Shown: positions 23,922 through 30,650 of the stretch, one piece after another | Layout of the letters: every line of letters begins with the position of its first letter | Position numbering within the stretch: the first letter of the stretch is position 1 | Source of the DNA: Candidatus Servula neotermitis | Lineage (GTDB): Bacteria; Actinomycetota; Actinomycetes; Actinomycetales; Bifidobacteriaceae | DNA: 32,090 bases | Reading direction: 5' to 3' | Assembly: GCA_031281695.1 (NCBI GenBank) | Contig: JAITFB010000017.1 | Span: forward strand, 1-32,090 | Translations under genes and position numbers: made by a program | Notes under the pieces: model-generated | The model's database searches: none | What the model saw: the letters and a program-made list of their open reading frames with translations, nothing else | What the model was told of the DNA's origin: nothing

Positions 23922-25340
23922 TTACCCCACACTTTTTTCCATTTGTAACTCAATCAGCCGATTCAATTCCAAAGCATATTCCATCGGCAAGAATTTGGCG
24001 ACAGGTTCAATGAATCCTCGAACAATCATAGCCATTGCTTCTTTCTCTTCAATTCCGCGTGACATCAAATAGAATAATTTGTCCGCATCAATTTTAGAAA
24101 TCGTGGCTTCGTGGCCCATTGAAACTTCATCGCAACGAATATCATTTTCCGGATACGTATCGCTCCGCGAAAATTGATCGATTAAAAGCGCATCGCAAAT
24201 TACATTAGACTTGGTTCCTTTAGCTTCCGGCTCAATTCTAACCAATCCACGATACGAACAACGTCCGCCGTGACGGCTAACAGATTTGGAAACAATTTGA
24301 CTCGAAGTATGAGGTGCTTGATGAATGATTCGGGCTCCAGCATCTAAAATCTGATCGTCGGAAGCAAACGCAATTGATAAAACTTCGCCTCGCGCATGTT
24401 CGCCAGCTAGGATACAAGCAGGATACTTCATCGTAGCTTTAGATCCTATGTTACCGTCAACCCAAGCCATAGAACCTCCAGCCAGAACTTTAGCCCTTTG
24501 AGTTACCAAATTATAAACATTGGTTGACCAATTTTGAATGGTCGTATAACGAACTTGCGCGTGATCTTTCACTAAGATTTCGATCACCCCCGAATGCAAA
24601 GAATCAGTAGAATAAACCGGAGCGGTACAACCTTCGATATAATGTACAGATGCACCTTCGTCAGCAATAATTAGTGTGCGTTCAAATTGCCCTAAATTTT
24701 GAGTATTGATGCGAAAGTAGGCTTGAAGCGGGATTTTCACGTGAGTATTCTTCGGTACATAAACAAAACTTCCGCCGGACCAACACGCAGTATTTAATGC
24801 AGCGAATTTGTTATCATCCATAGGGACTATTGCGCCGAAATACTCTTGAATAATTTCGGGATATTCTTTGACGGCTGTGTCCATATCGGTAAATATCACT
24901 CCTTGATCCGCCCACTCTTTTTGCATATTTTGATAGACCACTTCAGACTCATATTGCGCGGCCATGCCCGATACTAACATTTTCTTTTCGACTTCAGGCA
25001 GTCCCAAACGATCATACGTTTGACGGATGTCCTCAGGTAAATCTTCCCAATGATTGACTTGAGTTTCAGTTGGCTTCACATAATATTTGTATTCGTCAAA
25101 ATCAAAGTCGGATAGGTTCAACCCCCATTTGGGCATCGAGATTTTTCGAAATACCTCATAAGCTTGGAGCCTGAGGTCCAACATATATTTAGGTTCGTTT
25201 TTGGTTTGGCTAATTTGCTCCACCACTTGCTTGCTTAAACCTTTGGCTGCATCTTTGCCTCGATCTGGATCCTTCCAGTCATACTCATAACTTCCAAACT
25301 CCGCAATTATCTCATCGTCGGAGCGCAGAATTTCGGGCAT
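23922..25340 (-). CDS. sufB: SufB, Fe-S cluster assembly scaffold subunit
   Basis: SufB is the main scaffold on which sulfur and iron are assembled. At 472 residues it has normal length. It opens with the family motif SYEYDWKDPDRG and holds SGGSFVYVPKNTHVKIPLQAYFRIN, HYIEGCTAPVYSTDSLHSGVIE, the SNVICDALLI segment whose Cys corresponds to the key cysteine of the family, and MGHEATISKIDADKLFYLMSRG. TAAGCT lies seven bases before the ATG, so the operon mRNA may be leaderless. sufD and sufC follow closely. The cysteine desulfurase SufS and SufU are not in the window. Confidence 0.96.
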   Translation of the reverse strand: MPEILRSDDEIIAEFGSYEYDWKDPDRGKDAAKGLSKQVVEQISQTKNEPKYMLDLRLQAYEVFRKISMPKWGLNLSDFDFDEYKYYVKPTETQVNHWEDLPEDIRQTYDRLGLPEVEKKMLVSGMAAQYESEVVYQNMQKEWADQGVIFTDMDTAVKEYPEIIQEYFGAIVPMDDNKFAALNTACWSGGSFVYVPKNTHVKIPLQAYFRINTQNLGQFERTLIIADEGASVHYIEGCTAPVYSTDSLHSGVIEILVKDHAQVRYTTIQNWSTNVYNLVTQRAKVLAGGSMAWVDGNIGSKATMKYPACILAGEHARGEVLSIAFASDDQILDAGARIIHQAPHTSSQIVSKSVSRHGGRCSYRGLVRIEPEAKGTKSNVICDALLIDQFSRSDTYPENDIRCDEVSMGHEATISKIDADKLFYLMSRGIEEKEAMAMIVRGFIEPVAKFLPMEYALELNRLIELQMEKSVG

Positions 25341-25347
25341 TTTTACT

Positions 25348-25411
25348 AGCTTAGCCGAAACATTTCAGAGTCCAATGGGAGTTGACAGCAATTTAATGAT
25401 TGACTATCATT
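25348..25411 (-). promoter_or_regulatory. suf operon promoter with upstream palindrome
   Basis: On the minus strand the -10 box TAAGCT is at 25348-25353 and TTGGAC at 25370-25375 is a possible -35 with a 16-base spacer. The inverted repeat AATGAT-N5-ATCATT at 25395-25411 lies just upstream. It resembles half-sites of Fur-type or other iron-responsive operators, but no regulator gene is nearby. Confidence 0.4.
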
Positions 25412-25585
25412 AGTTCGTTACGACTAATTAGGAATTTTAGAACAAGAAGTTATGAGTTCAAAAATTGATCGCCGAGAAAATTTGCTAAGAACCTCAACCT
25501 AAGAGTACAACCCCAGTTTCAAAAACATCCCAGAGCGTTGATTGTCGATCGCGAATAGTTGATTTTTGCGTACCAAAATAACGGG

Positions 25586-26137
25586 TTAGCTGATGTAAGT
25601 TACTTTGGCGTAATCTACGGCATGAGGAGTAGGCGGCAATGCCGAATATCCGACTAGACACGAAATGCTGAATTCAAAACCGTCTTTGATTTGCAACTCT
25701 TTAATAAGAGCTTGGGCTTCGGAACTTTGCAAAGGGAAGCGTCCCATCCCAAAAATAGTCGAACCTAATCCTAAGCTTTGGGCGGCCAAAGCTAAATTTT
25801 CTACAATAATTCCAGCATCCAAATCAGCAAAAACCGGATGAGTTTTTCGATCGACCATGATATAAAAAATTGCTGGAGCGTTATACAAAAGCGTACCTCC
25901 GCGTTGATCCATCCTTTGTTTAACCTCAGCTGGTAAAACTGCATAACCTGATGTTTCTAATTTCGCCAAAACTTCAGGATTTGTAACAGCAATCAGTTGA
26001 AAAGCTTGTGCGTTCATTGCAGTCGGAGCTTGTAAAGCAGCATCCACCAACTTTTTAATCTGATCGTCAGTCAATTTTTGGTCAGTATATTTACGGCAAG
26101 TATAACGATTTTTAATTGCTTCTAATACATTCGTCAT
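25586..26137 (-). CDS. Nitroreductase family oxidoreductase
   Basis: This FMN-dependent NAD(P)H oxidoreductase (183 residues) belongs to the nitroreductase/NfnB-like superfamily. The N-terminal RYTCRKYTDQ is the FMN-phosphate-binding region (usually RRSxRxF), followed by LVDAALQAPTAMNAQ, then DAGIIVENLALAAQSLGLGS and the C-terminal CLVGYSALPP loop, all standard. I start at 26137, where AAAGGA precedes the ATG; five more codons upstream are open but lack a signal. The substrate is unknown. It is the last conserved gene before the accessory island. Confidence 0.9.
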   Translation of the reverse strand: MTNVLEAIKNRYTCRKYTDQKLTDDQIKKLVDAALQAPTAMNAQAFQLIAVTNPEVLAKLETSGYAVLPAEVKQRMDQRGGTLLYNAPAIFYIMVDRKTHPVFADLDAGIIVENLALAAQSLGLGSTIFGMGRFPLQSSEAQALIKELQIKDGFEFSISCLVGYSALPPTPHAVDYAKVTYIS

Positions 26138-26473
26138 GTTGAATCCTTTCAAAGTCAGTTTAACATATTAATATGACGCTTTGGCCTGAGTTTTTTGTCT
26201 TTCGGCTCAATGAGTTTGAGAGGATTTTGCTCAGTACAATCTTTTATTGGCGAACAATTGAACAATTTGTAAACGGTCAGCATTGTCGCATGGGCTTATT
26301 GCACTTCGGTTGGAATTCCTCTTTAACTCCAAGCTGATTATTGGGGCCACATTCAGGAGTAAGGCAATTTTTCGCTTTGACAGTTTAACTTTATTCCAGT
26401 ACTAATCGGTCAGTTTTCTTTCAGCAATTATCAAACGCCTGTAAGATAAAACTATAGGACTCCTTTCGTATAA

Positions 26474-26500
26474 TAGCAGTTTACTTTTTGTAAACTGCTA
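26474..26500 (+). repeat. Perfect inverted repeat, 11-bp stem with TTTTT loop
   Basis: TAGCAGTTTAC, five T, GTAAACTGCTA. An outer pair TAGGAC (26455-26460) and GTCCTA (26504-26509) could enclose it. TATAAT at 26469-26474 abuts the stem on the plus strand. There is no T-tract after the stem, so a normal terminator is unlikely. Confidence 0.8.
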
Positions 26501-26578
26501 GGTGTCCTAGTTCAAGTACAATTTAGGGGCTCTTGTCCGTTTCAATCAAACCATAATAATTCACTAGTATATTTGTTT

Positions 26579-26664
26579 TATGAAATTCCCGCCCTCGCTA
26601 TGATCATTTGCTCCATATCGTTAGTTAGTCATTAAAGTCAGAACGATCACTTCTTGCTTTTGGG
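26579..26664 (-). pseudogene. Decayed 3' fragment of an ORF150-like gene
   Basis: The minus strand encodes QKQEVIVLTLMTN and, after a frame change, MEQMIIARAGIS. These match the C-terminus of the 150-residue protein at 29708-30160 (QKQELVVLTLVTN...MGQMLIERVEIS). The DNA aligns at roughly 80% by eye with one extra base here that breaks the frame. The rest of the gene is absent. Confidence 0.75.
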
Positions 26665-26700
26665 CGTCGGAAGTCAGATCAAAGTTGGAATTAAAAGTTT

Positions 26701-26706
26701 TATAAT
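26701..26706 (+). promoter_or_regulatory. -10 box of the DinJ-YafQ operon
   Basis: A perfect TATAAT lies 41 bases before the TTG start of the antitoxin gene. I see no clear -35. Antitoxins of this class usually bind their own promoter. Confidence 0.45.
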
Positions 26707-26747
26707 TTGTAGGACTATGTATTAAGAATTAATAAGAAGGGTAAAAA

Positions 26748-27017
26748 TTGTCTACTATAAGTGTTCGAATTGATGACAATACTAAGTCAAATGTCGAAAA
26801 ATTGTTTTCATCCATGGGGCTGACAGTTTCTGCGGCAACCAATTTGTTTTATCATCAGGTATTGAATTACGGTAAACTTCCTTTTGAGGTAATTGCAAGC
26901 GTTCCTAATCCCAAGTTGCAAGAGGCTATTCGGGAAGCCTACGACATTGCAGATGGGGAATCGGACTCGCCTAGTTTTACGAACGTTTCCGAATTGATGT
27001 TGGATTTGAATAGTTGA
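26748..27017 (+). CDS. dinJ: RelB/DinJ family antitoxin
   Basis: An 89-residue ribbon-helix-helix antitoxin that neutralises a YafQ/RelE-type endoribonuclease and represses its own operon. The N-terminal strand STISVRIDDNTKSNVEKLFSSMGL and the helix SAATNLFYHQVLNYGKLPFEV are characteristic of DinJ. The start is TTG, with AAGAAGG upstream. The stop overlaps the next start (TGATG), as expected for an antitoxin-toxin pair. It is intact although its partner toxin is frameshifted. Confidence 0.88.
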   Translation: MSTISVRIDDNTKSNVEKLFSSMGLTVSAATNLFYHQVLNYGKLPFEVIASVPNPKLQEAIREAYDIADGESDSPSFTNVSELMLDLNS

Positions 27018-27309
27018 TGTTGACGATACGTCGAACGTCTAAGTTCGTTAAGCAATTTAAGGCGCTGAAACGTTCACACGTAATTGATAAAAATACCGAA
27101 CAAAAAATTGAAAAGGTTATTAATATTTTGGCCAACGGCGATCTCTTAGATTCGAGTTGGTCTGACCATGCTTTGTTGGGGCAAAACGCCCTGTTAGAGA
27201 ATTACATATTAAAAATGATTTATTGTTAGTGTATTTGCTCGAAAAAGGCCAGTTGGTGCTAACCCTTATTCAAGTAGGATCGCATTCGGAATTGTTCGGT
27301 CATTTTTAA
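27017..27309 (+). pseudogene. yafQ: YafQ family toxin gene, frameshifted
   Basis: The first part encodes MLTIRRTSKFVKQFKALKRS and continues to DHALLGQ (near 27185), as in YafQ mRNA interferases. In the -1 frame the family sequence goes on: RPVRELHIKNDLLLVYLLEKG, then LTLIQVGSHSELFGHF to a stop at 27307-27309. Joining the two frames restores a toxin of usual length (about 97 residues), including the C-terminal histidine/phenylalanine segment needed for activity. In the present sequence translation ends early at 27229. The cause is a one-base loss (or two-base gain), or a sequencing error. Confidence 0.8.
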
Positions 27310-27384
27310 CGGTTTTGAAGATTGTTTGAATTGTGGCGGGAGGCTTCCCAAGAGATAAATTTAACTCAGTAATCGACTATGCAG

Positions 27385-27390
27385 TAAACT
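27385..27390 (+). promoter_or_regulatory. -10 box of the RelB-PIN operon
   Basis: TAAACT lies 27 bases before the antitoxin ATG; the leader carries AGAAAGG. TTAACT 18 bases upstream could serve as -35. Confidence 0.45.
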
Positions 27391-27417
27391 GATAACAAAT
27401 GAGAAAGGTGGTATCAA

Positions 27418-27687
27418 ATGCCAACAACACAAATTGCTTTTAGAGCTGATGAAAAAATCAAGCGAGAGGCCACTGAAGTTGCTCAGGCTATGGGTTTGGA
27501 GCTTTCCGATACTTTGCGAATGTTTGTCCATAAAATGGCCAAAGACAAAACTCTCCCTTTCACTTTTACTGATCGTAATAACGAGTCGGCTCTAAGTAAG
27601 CATATAAAGCTTATGAATGAGTTCGCCCAATCTGGTTTTGATTCAGAAATTAAATTAGCTCCAAGAAGGCGTTATGATTTTGTATGA
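27418..27687 (+). CDS. RelB/DinJ-like ribbon-helix-helix antitoxin paired with a PIN toxin
   Basis: An 89-residue protein with the N-terminal strand TTQIAFRADEKIKREATEVAQAMGLELSD, then a helix with MFVHKMAKDKTLPFTF, the pattern of RelB/DinJ antitoxins (the second half of the motif is usually K-x-LPF). The C-terminal half (NNESALSKHIKLMNEFAQ) should wrap the toxin. The end overlaps the PIN gene start by 14 bases. RelB/DinJ antitoxins usually partner RelE/YafQ toxins, so pairing with a PIN nuclease is unusual. AGAAAGGTGG precedes the ATG. Confidence 0.85.
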   Translation: MPTTQIAFRADEKIKREATEVAQAMGLELSDTLRMFVHKMAKDKTLPFTFTDRNNESALSKHIKLMNEFAQSGFDSEIKLAPRRRYDFV

Positions 27688-28012
27688 CACTTCAATCTGG
27701 ATCGATATATTCAAAAAGCGAAAAGAATCTAATTTTTCAGATGTAGTCTTGCACGAACTGGTGATCGCAGAACTTTTTATTGGTGGCATGTCCATAGATT
27801 ATTCTAAACTTTTTTCTGATTTATACGTTTTGAAGGCTGATCCAGTAGAGAAAATTTTGGAATTTGTTCAGCATAATCGTTTGATTAGTTCCGGCATCGG
27901 CTGGATTGACGCATGCCTGTTATGTTCAGCGGTTGAAAGTCATTGCAAAATTAGAACACTGGATCAGGGTCTAGCGAATGTCGCTCGGAAATTACAAATC
28001 TTGGCGGAATGA
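27674..28012 (+). CDS. PIN-domain toxin (VapC family)
   Basis: This 112-residue PIN nuclease is predicted to cut RNA with Mg2+. The four acidic positions of the family are present: Asp5 in LYDTSIWID, Glu in VIAELF (about residue 33), Asp in GWIDACLL (about 79) and Asp in RTLDQGL (about 96). The length is slightly below the usual 125-140 residues. It is translated in overlap with the upstream antitoxin gene and is intact, so the pair is probably a functional type II toxin-antitoxin module. Confidence 0.88.
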   Translation: MILYDTSIWIDIFKKRKESNFSDVVLHELVIAELFIGGMSIDYSKLFSDLYVLKADPVEKILEFVQHNRLISSGIGWIDACLLCSAVESHCKIRTLDQGLANVARKLQILAE

Positions 28013-28067
28013 GGTGCAACCACCCCTAATATGAAATTTACAATTACCTTATTTAAAATTTGCTCTA

Positions 28068-28073
28068 TAAGAT
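28068..28073 (+). promoter_or_regulatory. Leaderless -10 box of the SLH protein gene
   Basis: TAAGAT is followed by six bases and an ATG at 28080, matching the leaderless rule of the window. This marks 28080 as the true start, although the frame from there is broken at the G tract. Confidence 0.6.
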
Positions 28074-28079
28074 TAAAAT

Positions 28080-29526
28080 ATGAAATCCAAACTTGTCAAT
28101 AAAGTTTTAGCAGCTGGAATGGCTGTTGCGATTAGCCTAACATCATCACCCGATTGGGGGGGGGCTTCTAAGTAATAACCCCGCGAATTCAGCGGATGTA
28201 GTTTTTTCTGACGTAAAGGTCGGAACCAGTAAAGTTAAAAAGTTTAACGTAACCTATAAGGGCGATAAAAAATCTACTTCAGTTCCTACTGTGAGCGAAG
28301 CCCGAGCCGATGCAATTGCATGGTTGGTTGAAAAAGGTATCACCACAGGAAAAGAAACCGATAAAGATGGCAACCCCACTTTTCACCCACAAGATGTGGT
28401 TACCCGTGGAGCGATGGCAGAATTTTTATATAAACTGGCGAAATCTCCCACCTACACCAACGATACTCTTAATTCGAAAGATTCCACCAAAGGACTAACC
28501 AAAGCCAGAATCATTGCCATTAATTGGTTGATCGACACAGCTATTACCGTGAAAGATATAAACGACAAGTTTAATCCTGATGATCCGGTGACCCGAGGTG
28601 CGATGGCTGAGTTTTTGCAGAAATTTGTTGGTTCAACGAATGAGAAATATTCTATTTCGAGTTTTATAGATGTGAGCAGAGATTCTATTTTAGTGAAGTA
28701 TTCTGATTCGAAGAAAAAAACAAGAATTGCGGGATTGTCAGAAAATCGGATGAAAGCAATCATTTGGCTTTACAATCAGCGTATTACAGCAGGGGTAGAA
28801 TTCGGTACTGTGTTTACTCCTGACCAAAGAAACATATCGGGGTGGAAATCAAAAAACGGGTATGTTTATCGACCGACTGATTTTGTCACACGTGGCTCGA
28901 TGGCAGAATTTCTCTATAAACTCGAGAATACTTTTTCTCTCTCGCAGATATTCAATCTTCTCGAGAAGATTGAAGTGAATACCAATATTGTGCACGATGT
29001 TGGATTGGATTCGTTATATTCTCAGATTATGAGTGGCGATTGCTCAAGCATTTTGGGGTATTATGATCGTAGAAACAGAGTAAATTTAGATCCGGAGCTA
29101 CCATATGACGGGACAAGTTATCCTTTCGGTTATTACACCCAATTACGTGGTAACTGTTCAGTCGATCACGGCGAAGATGATTTTGTGCTCGCTTTCGGGA
29201 GTTATAGTGGTCCAAACTATGTAAAAGTCCGTGGAATTCCGGTGGCAGGAGTTTCGAGTAAAGCATCATTGATCAATTCTGGAGGAAACGGCATTGTGTT
29301 GATACTCACTCCACAATTCATCGGAGCAACTCGTTTCATGGGGAATTATAGCGCCTTGATAATTTACCCTCCTGGTGTTGATACTGCTTGGGGAGGCGGC
29401 GATATTTCTCGAGTACGCATACTTTTTATTGAAAAAGATACTGTCATAGACTCAAATTTGTCCGAAAATGTGATGTACAAATGTGATTCTTGGAGCAAAG
29501 AAAATGGTTGTGTAATCAACTGGTGA
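28080..29526 (+). CDS. SLH-domain surface protein, out of frame at a G9 tract (phase-variable candidate)
   Basis: From the ATG at 28080 a signal peptide is encoded (MKSKLVNKVLAAGMAVAISL). The frame then meets nine G (28156-28164) and stops at once. Removing one G joins it to an open frame running to 29526. That frame has three S-layer homology repeats: each carries an AIAWL or AIIWL helix, a GIT or AIT turn and VTRGAMAEFL or VTRGSMAEFL (near 28400, 28590, 28890). These would fix the protein to pyruvylated wall polymers. The last 190 or so residues are an unknown domain with several cysteines. With nine G the product is not exported; internal initiation at GTG 28291 would give 411 residues without a signal peptide. 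The tract may switch by slippage, or be a read error. Confidence 0.75.
28156..28164 (+). repeat. Homopolymer tract of nine G in the SLH gene
   Basis: Nine G follow the signal-peptide coding region. Eight G would keep signal peptide and SLH repeats in one frame. Such tracts change length by slippage in phase-variable surface genes. Confidence 0.9.
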
Positions 29527-29570
29527 TAGGTGGTTTGAGGATACAAAAACTTCCCTTTTGAAAGTTTTGC

Positions 29571-29613
29571 AACATTTTTTTGCGAAAACTGTAAAAAATA
29601 TTTGTTTTTGACA
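29571..29613 (+). repeat. 43-bp direct repeat, copy 1
   Basis: The block starts AACATTTTTTTGCG and ends TTGTTTTTGACA. It matches 30289-30331 at 42 of 43 positions. It contains TTGACA at its right end but no -10 box follows here. Confidence 0.9.
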
Positions 29614-29641
29614 TTCAATCACTGCCCCGCGCGTGAGGACT

Positions 29642-29663
29642 GGAAGAATTTATGCGTTCTTCC
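29642..29663. terminator. Hairpin between the convergent SLH and ORF150 genes
   Basis: GGAAGAA, an eight-base loop and TTCTTCC form a perfect stem (eight pairs counting the flanking T-A). It lies between convergent genes, a place for a terminator, but a T-tract is lacking. Confidence 0.35.
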
Positions 29664-29707
29664 ACCTGCTCATAACCCAAACTTGTAAACTTTAGAGTAA
29701 ATAGATG

Positions 29708-30160
29708 TTACGAAATTTCGACCCTCTCTATGAGCATTTGCCCCATTCGGTAGTTAGTCACTAAAGTCAGAACTACCAGCTCTTGCTTTTGGACATTCAC
29801 ATATTGAATTACGGAATTGAATGTCCCAAACGAGGACACCGTTACACTGAGGTAACTTTGTCGAAGATGGTTTGAGCTCAAATTTGGTTTGGGGATCAAA
29901 GCTCGAAGACTTTGCAGACCTTTGTAACTCGTACGGTCTTTTATAGCCGTAATATTTATGGTTCCGTCTATTACCCGGAGGGTAACTTTCGCTAAATTGG
30001 ATAATTCTCCAATTATTCGGTCGCGGATGTCAGGGGAACTAAGCATTTCGCTGATTTGTTCTCCTTGGAAAAAACCATCGGAAATAGCATCTGAATTATT
30101 TCTTAATTCTTCCGAATTTATTCCATGGATTATTGTGATACGATGATTAATTTTAATCAT
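29708..30160 (-). CDS. Hypothetical protein (150 residues) flanked by 43-bp direct repeats
   Basis: I do not recognise a family. The protein is soluble, with an N-terminal strand (KINHRITIIHGI), a helix-rich middle (ISEMLSSPDIRDRIIGELSNLAKVTLRVI) and a C-terminal block QKQELVVLTLVTNYRMGQMLIERVEIS, the best conserved part since it survives in the decayed copy at 26579-26664. TACTAT lies seven bases before the ATG, so the mRNA may be leaderless. It sits between two 43-bp repeats just upstream of the rRNA operon, transcribed against it. Presence in two copies within 3.5 kb suggests a repeated or mobile gene family; the function is unknown. Confidence 0.6.
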   Translation of the reverse strand: MIKINHRITIIHGINSEELRNNSDAISDGFFQGEQISEMLSSPDIRDRIIGELSNLAKVTLRVIDGTINITAIKDRTSYKGLQSLRALIPKPNLSSNHLRQSYLSVTVSSFGTFNSVIQYVNVQKQELVVLTLVTNYRMGQMLIERVEIS

Positions 30161-30167
30161 ACTTCTT

Positions 30168-30173
30168 ATAGTA
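30168..30173 (-). promoter_or_regulatory. Leaderless -10 box of ORF150
   Basis: TACTAT on the minus strand followed by seven bases and ATG at 30160. Confidence 0.45.
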
Positions 30174-30288
30174 GTAGATTTTGTTCGAGATTTGCACCTA
30201 AGGTTAATTCAACGAGGTCGATTTTTTTTACGGTGTGGTATATTCACGTTCTAGTATTGGTGAAATACCCTGAATTTTCAATGTTTTT

Positions 30289-30331
30289 AACATTTTTTTG
30301 CGAAAACTGTAAAAAAAATTTGTTTTTGACA
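30289..30331 (+). repeat. 43-bp direct repeat, copy 2 (carries the rRNA -35 box)
   Basis: Matches copy 1 at 29571-29613 except one base. Its A/T tracts lie where an UP element would be, and it ends in TTGACA, the -35 box of the likely rRNA promoter. Confidence 0.9.
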
Positions 30332-30353
30332 ACTTAAGCAGTTAGAATTTAAT
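30326..30353 (+). promoter_or_regulatory. Likely rRNA operon promoter
   Basis: TTGACA (30326-30331), a 16-base spacer and TTTAAT (30348-30353), five of six matches to TATAAT. Transcription would start near 30360, giving a leader of about 290 bases before 16S. Confidence 0.65.
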
Positions 30354-30650
30354 AGTTGCATTAAATTTTGTTGCTGAAATATTTATCAACTGAAATTTTA
30401 GAGCAATGGTATTTTGAGAACTTAATAGTGTACGCAAACAAGACAAATGTTCGAATAGGCGAACCCCGTCTATTCAAAATCGAGTTAGATAACTCAAACC
30501 TTTTGTTTTGCAATTAATCTTGTATAACAAAAGACCTCTTGAAATTGGTGGAAGAAGCGAGTATAACAAGGCGCGGAACATGAAGCTGTACTCTGTTACA
30601 GCGATTGCTTCGCAACACAGTTCGATGAAGCTTATTGTGTCAATTTCATA
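30354..30650 (+). other. rRNA leader region
   Basis: No gene is supported here. A strong hairpin (GAATAGGCG at 30453-30461 with CGTCTATTC at 30467-30475, one G-U pair) follows the promoter. The rest should contain processing and antitermination sites, which I cannot place with confidence. Confidence 0.5.

Larger units (their letters stand above)
26138..26747. other. Gene-poor region at the left edge of the accessory island
   Basis: About 600 bases without an intact gene. I see a perfect 11-bp-stem hairpin (26474-26500), a decayed fragment of an ORF150-like gene on the minus strand (about 26579-26664) and the promoter of the first antitoxin. The remaining DNA shows no coding pattern I can support. 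Confidence 0.6.

Noticed and set aside
27170-27210. Programmed -1 frameshift in yafQ
   Set aside because: No X-XXY-YYZ slippery heptamer lies in the right phase at the break and YafQ toxins are not known to use one; a simple indel explains it better.
28310-28498. Alternative frame of 62 codons inside the SLH gene
   Set aside because: It is an overlapping shadow; the SLH frame shows clear repeated domain motifs across the same bases.
29571-30331. 43-bp repeats as attL/attR of a prophage or integrative element
   Set aside because: The enclosed 675-bp segment has no integrase or phage gene, so site-specific integration is not supported; only the repeat pair itself is reported.
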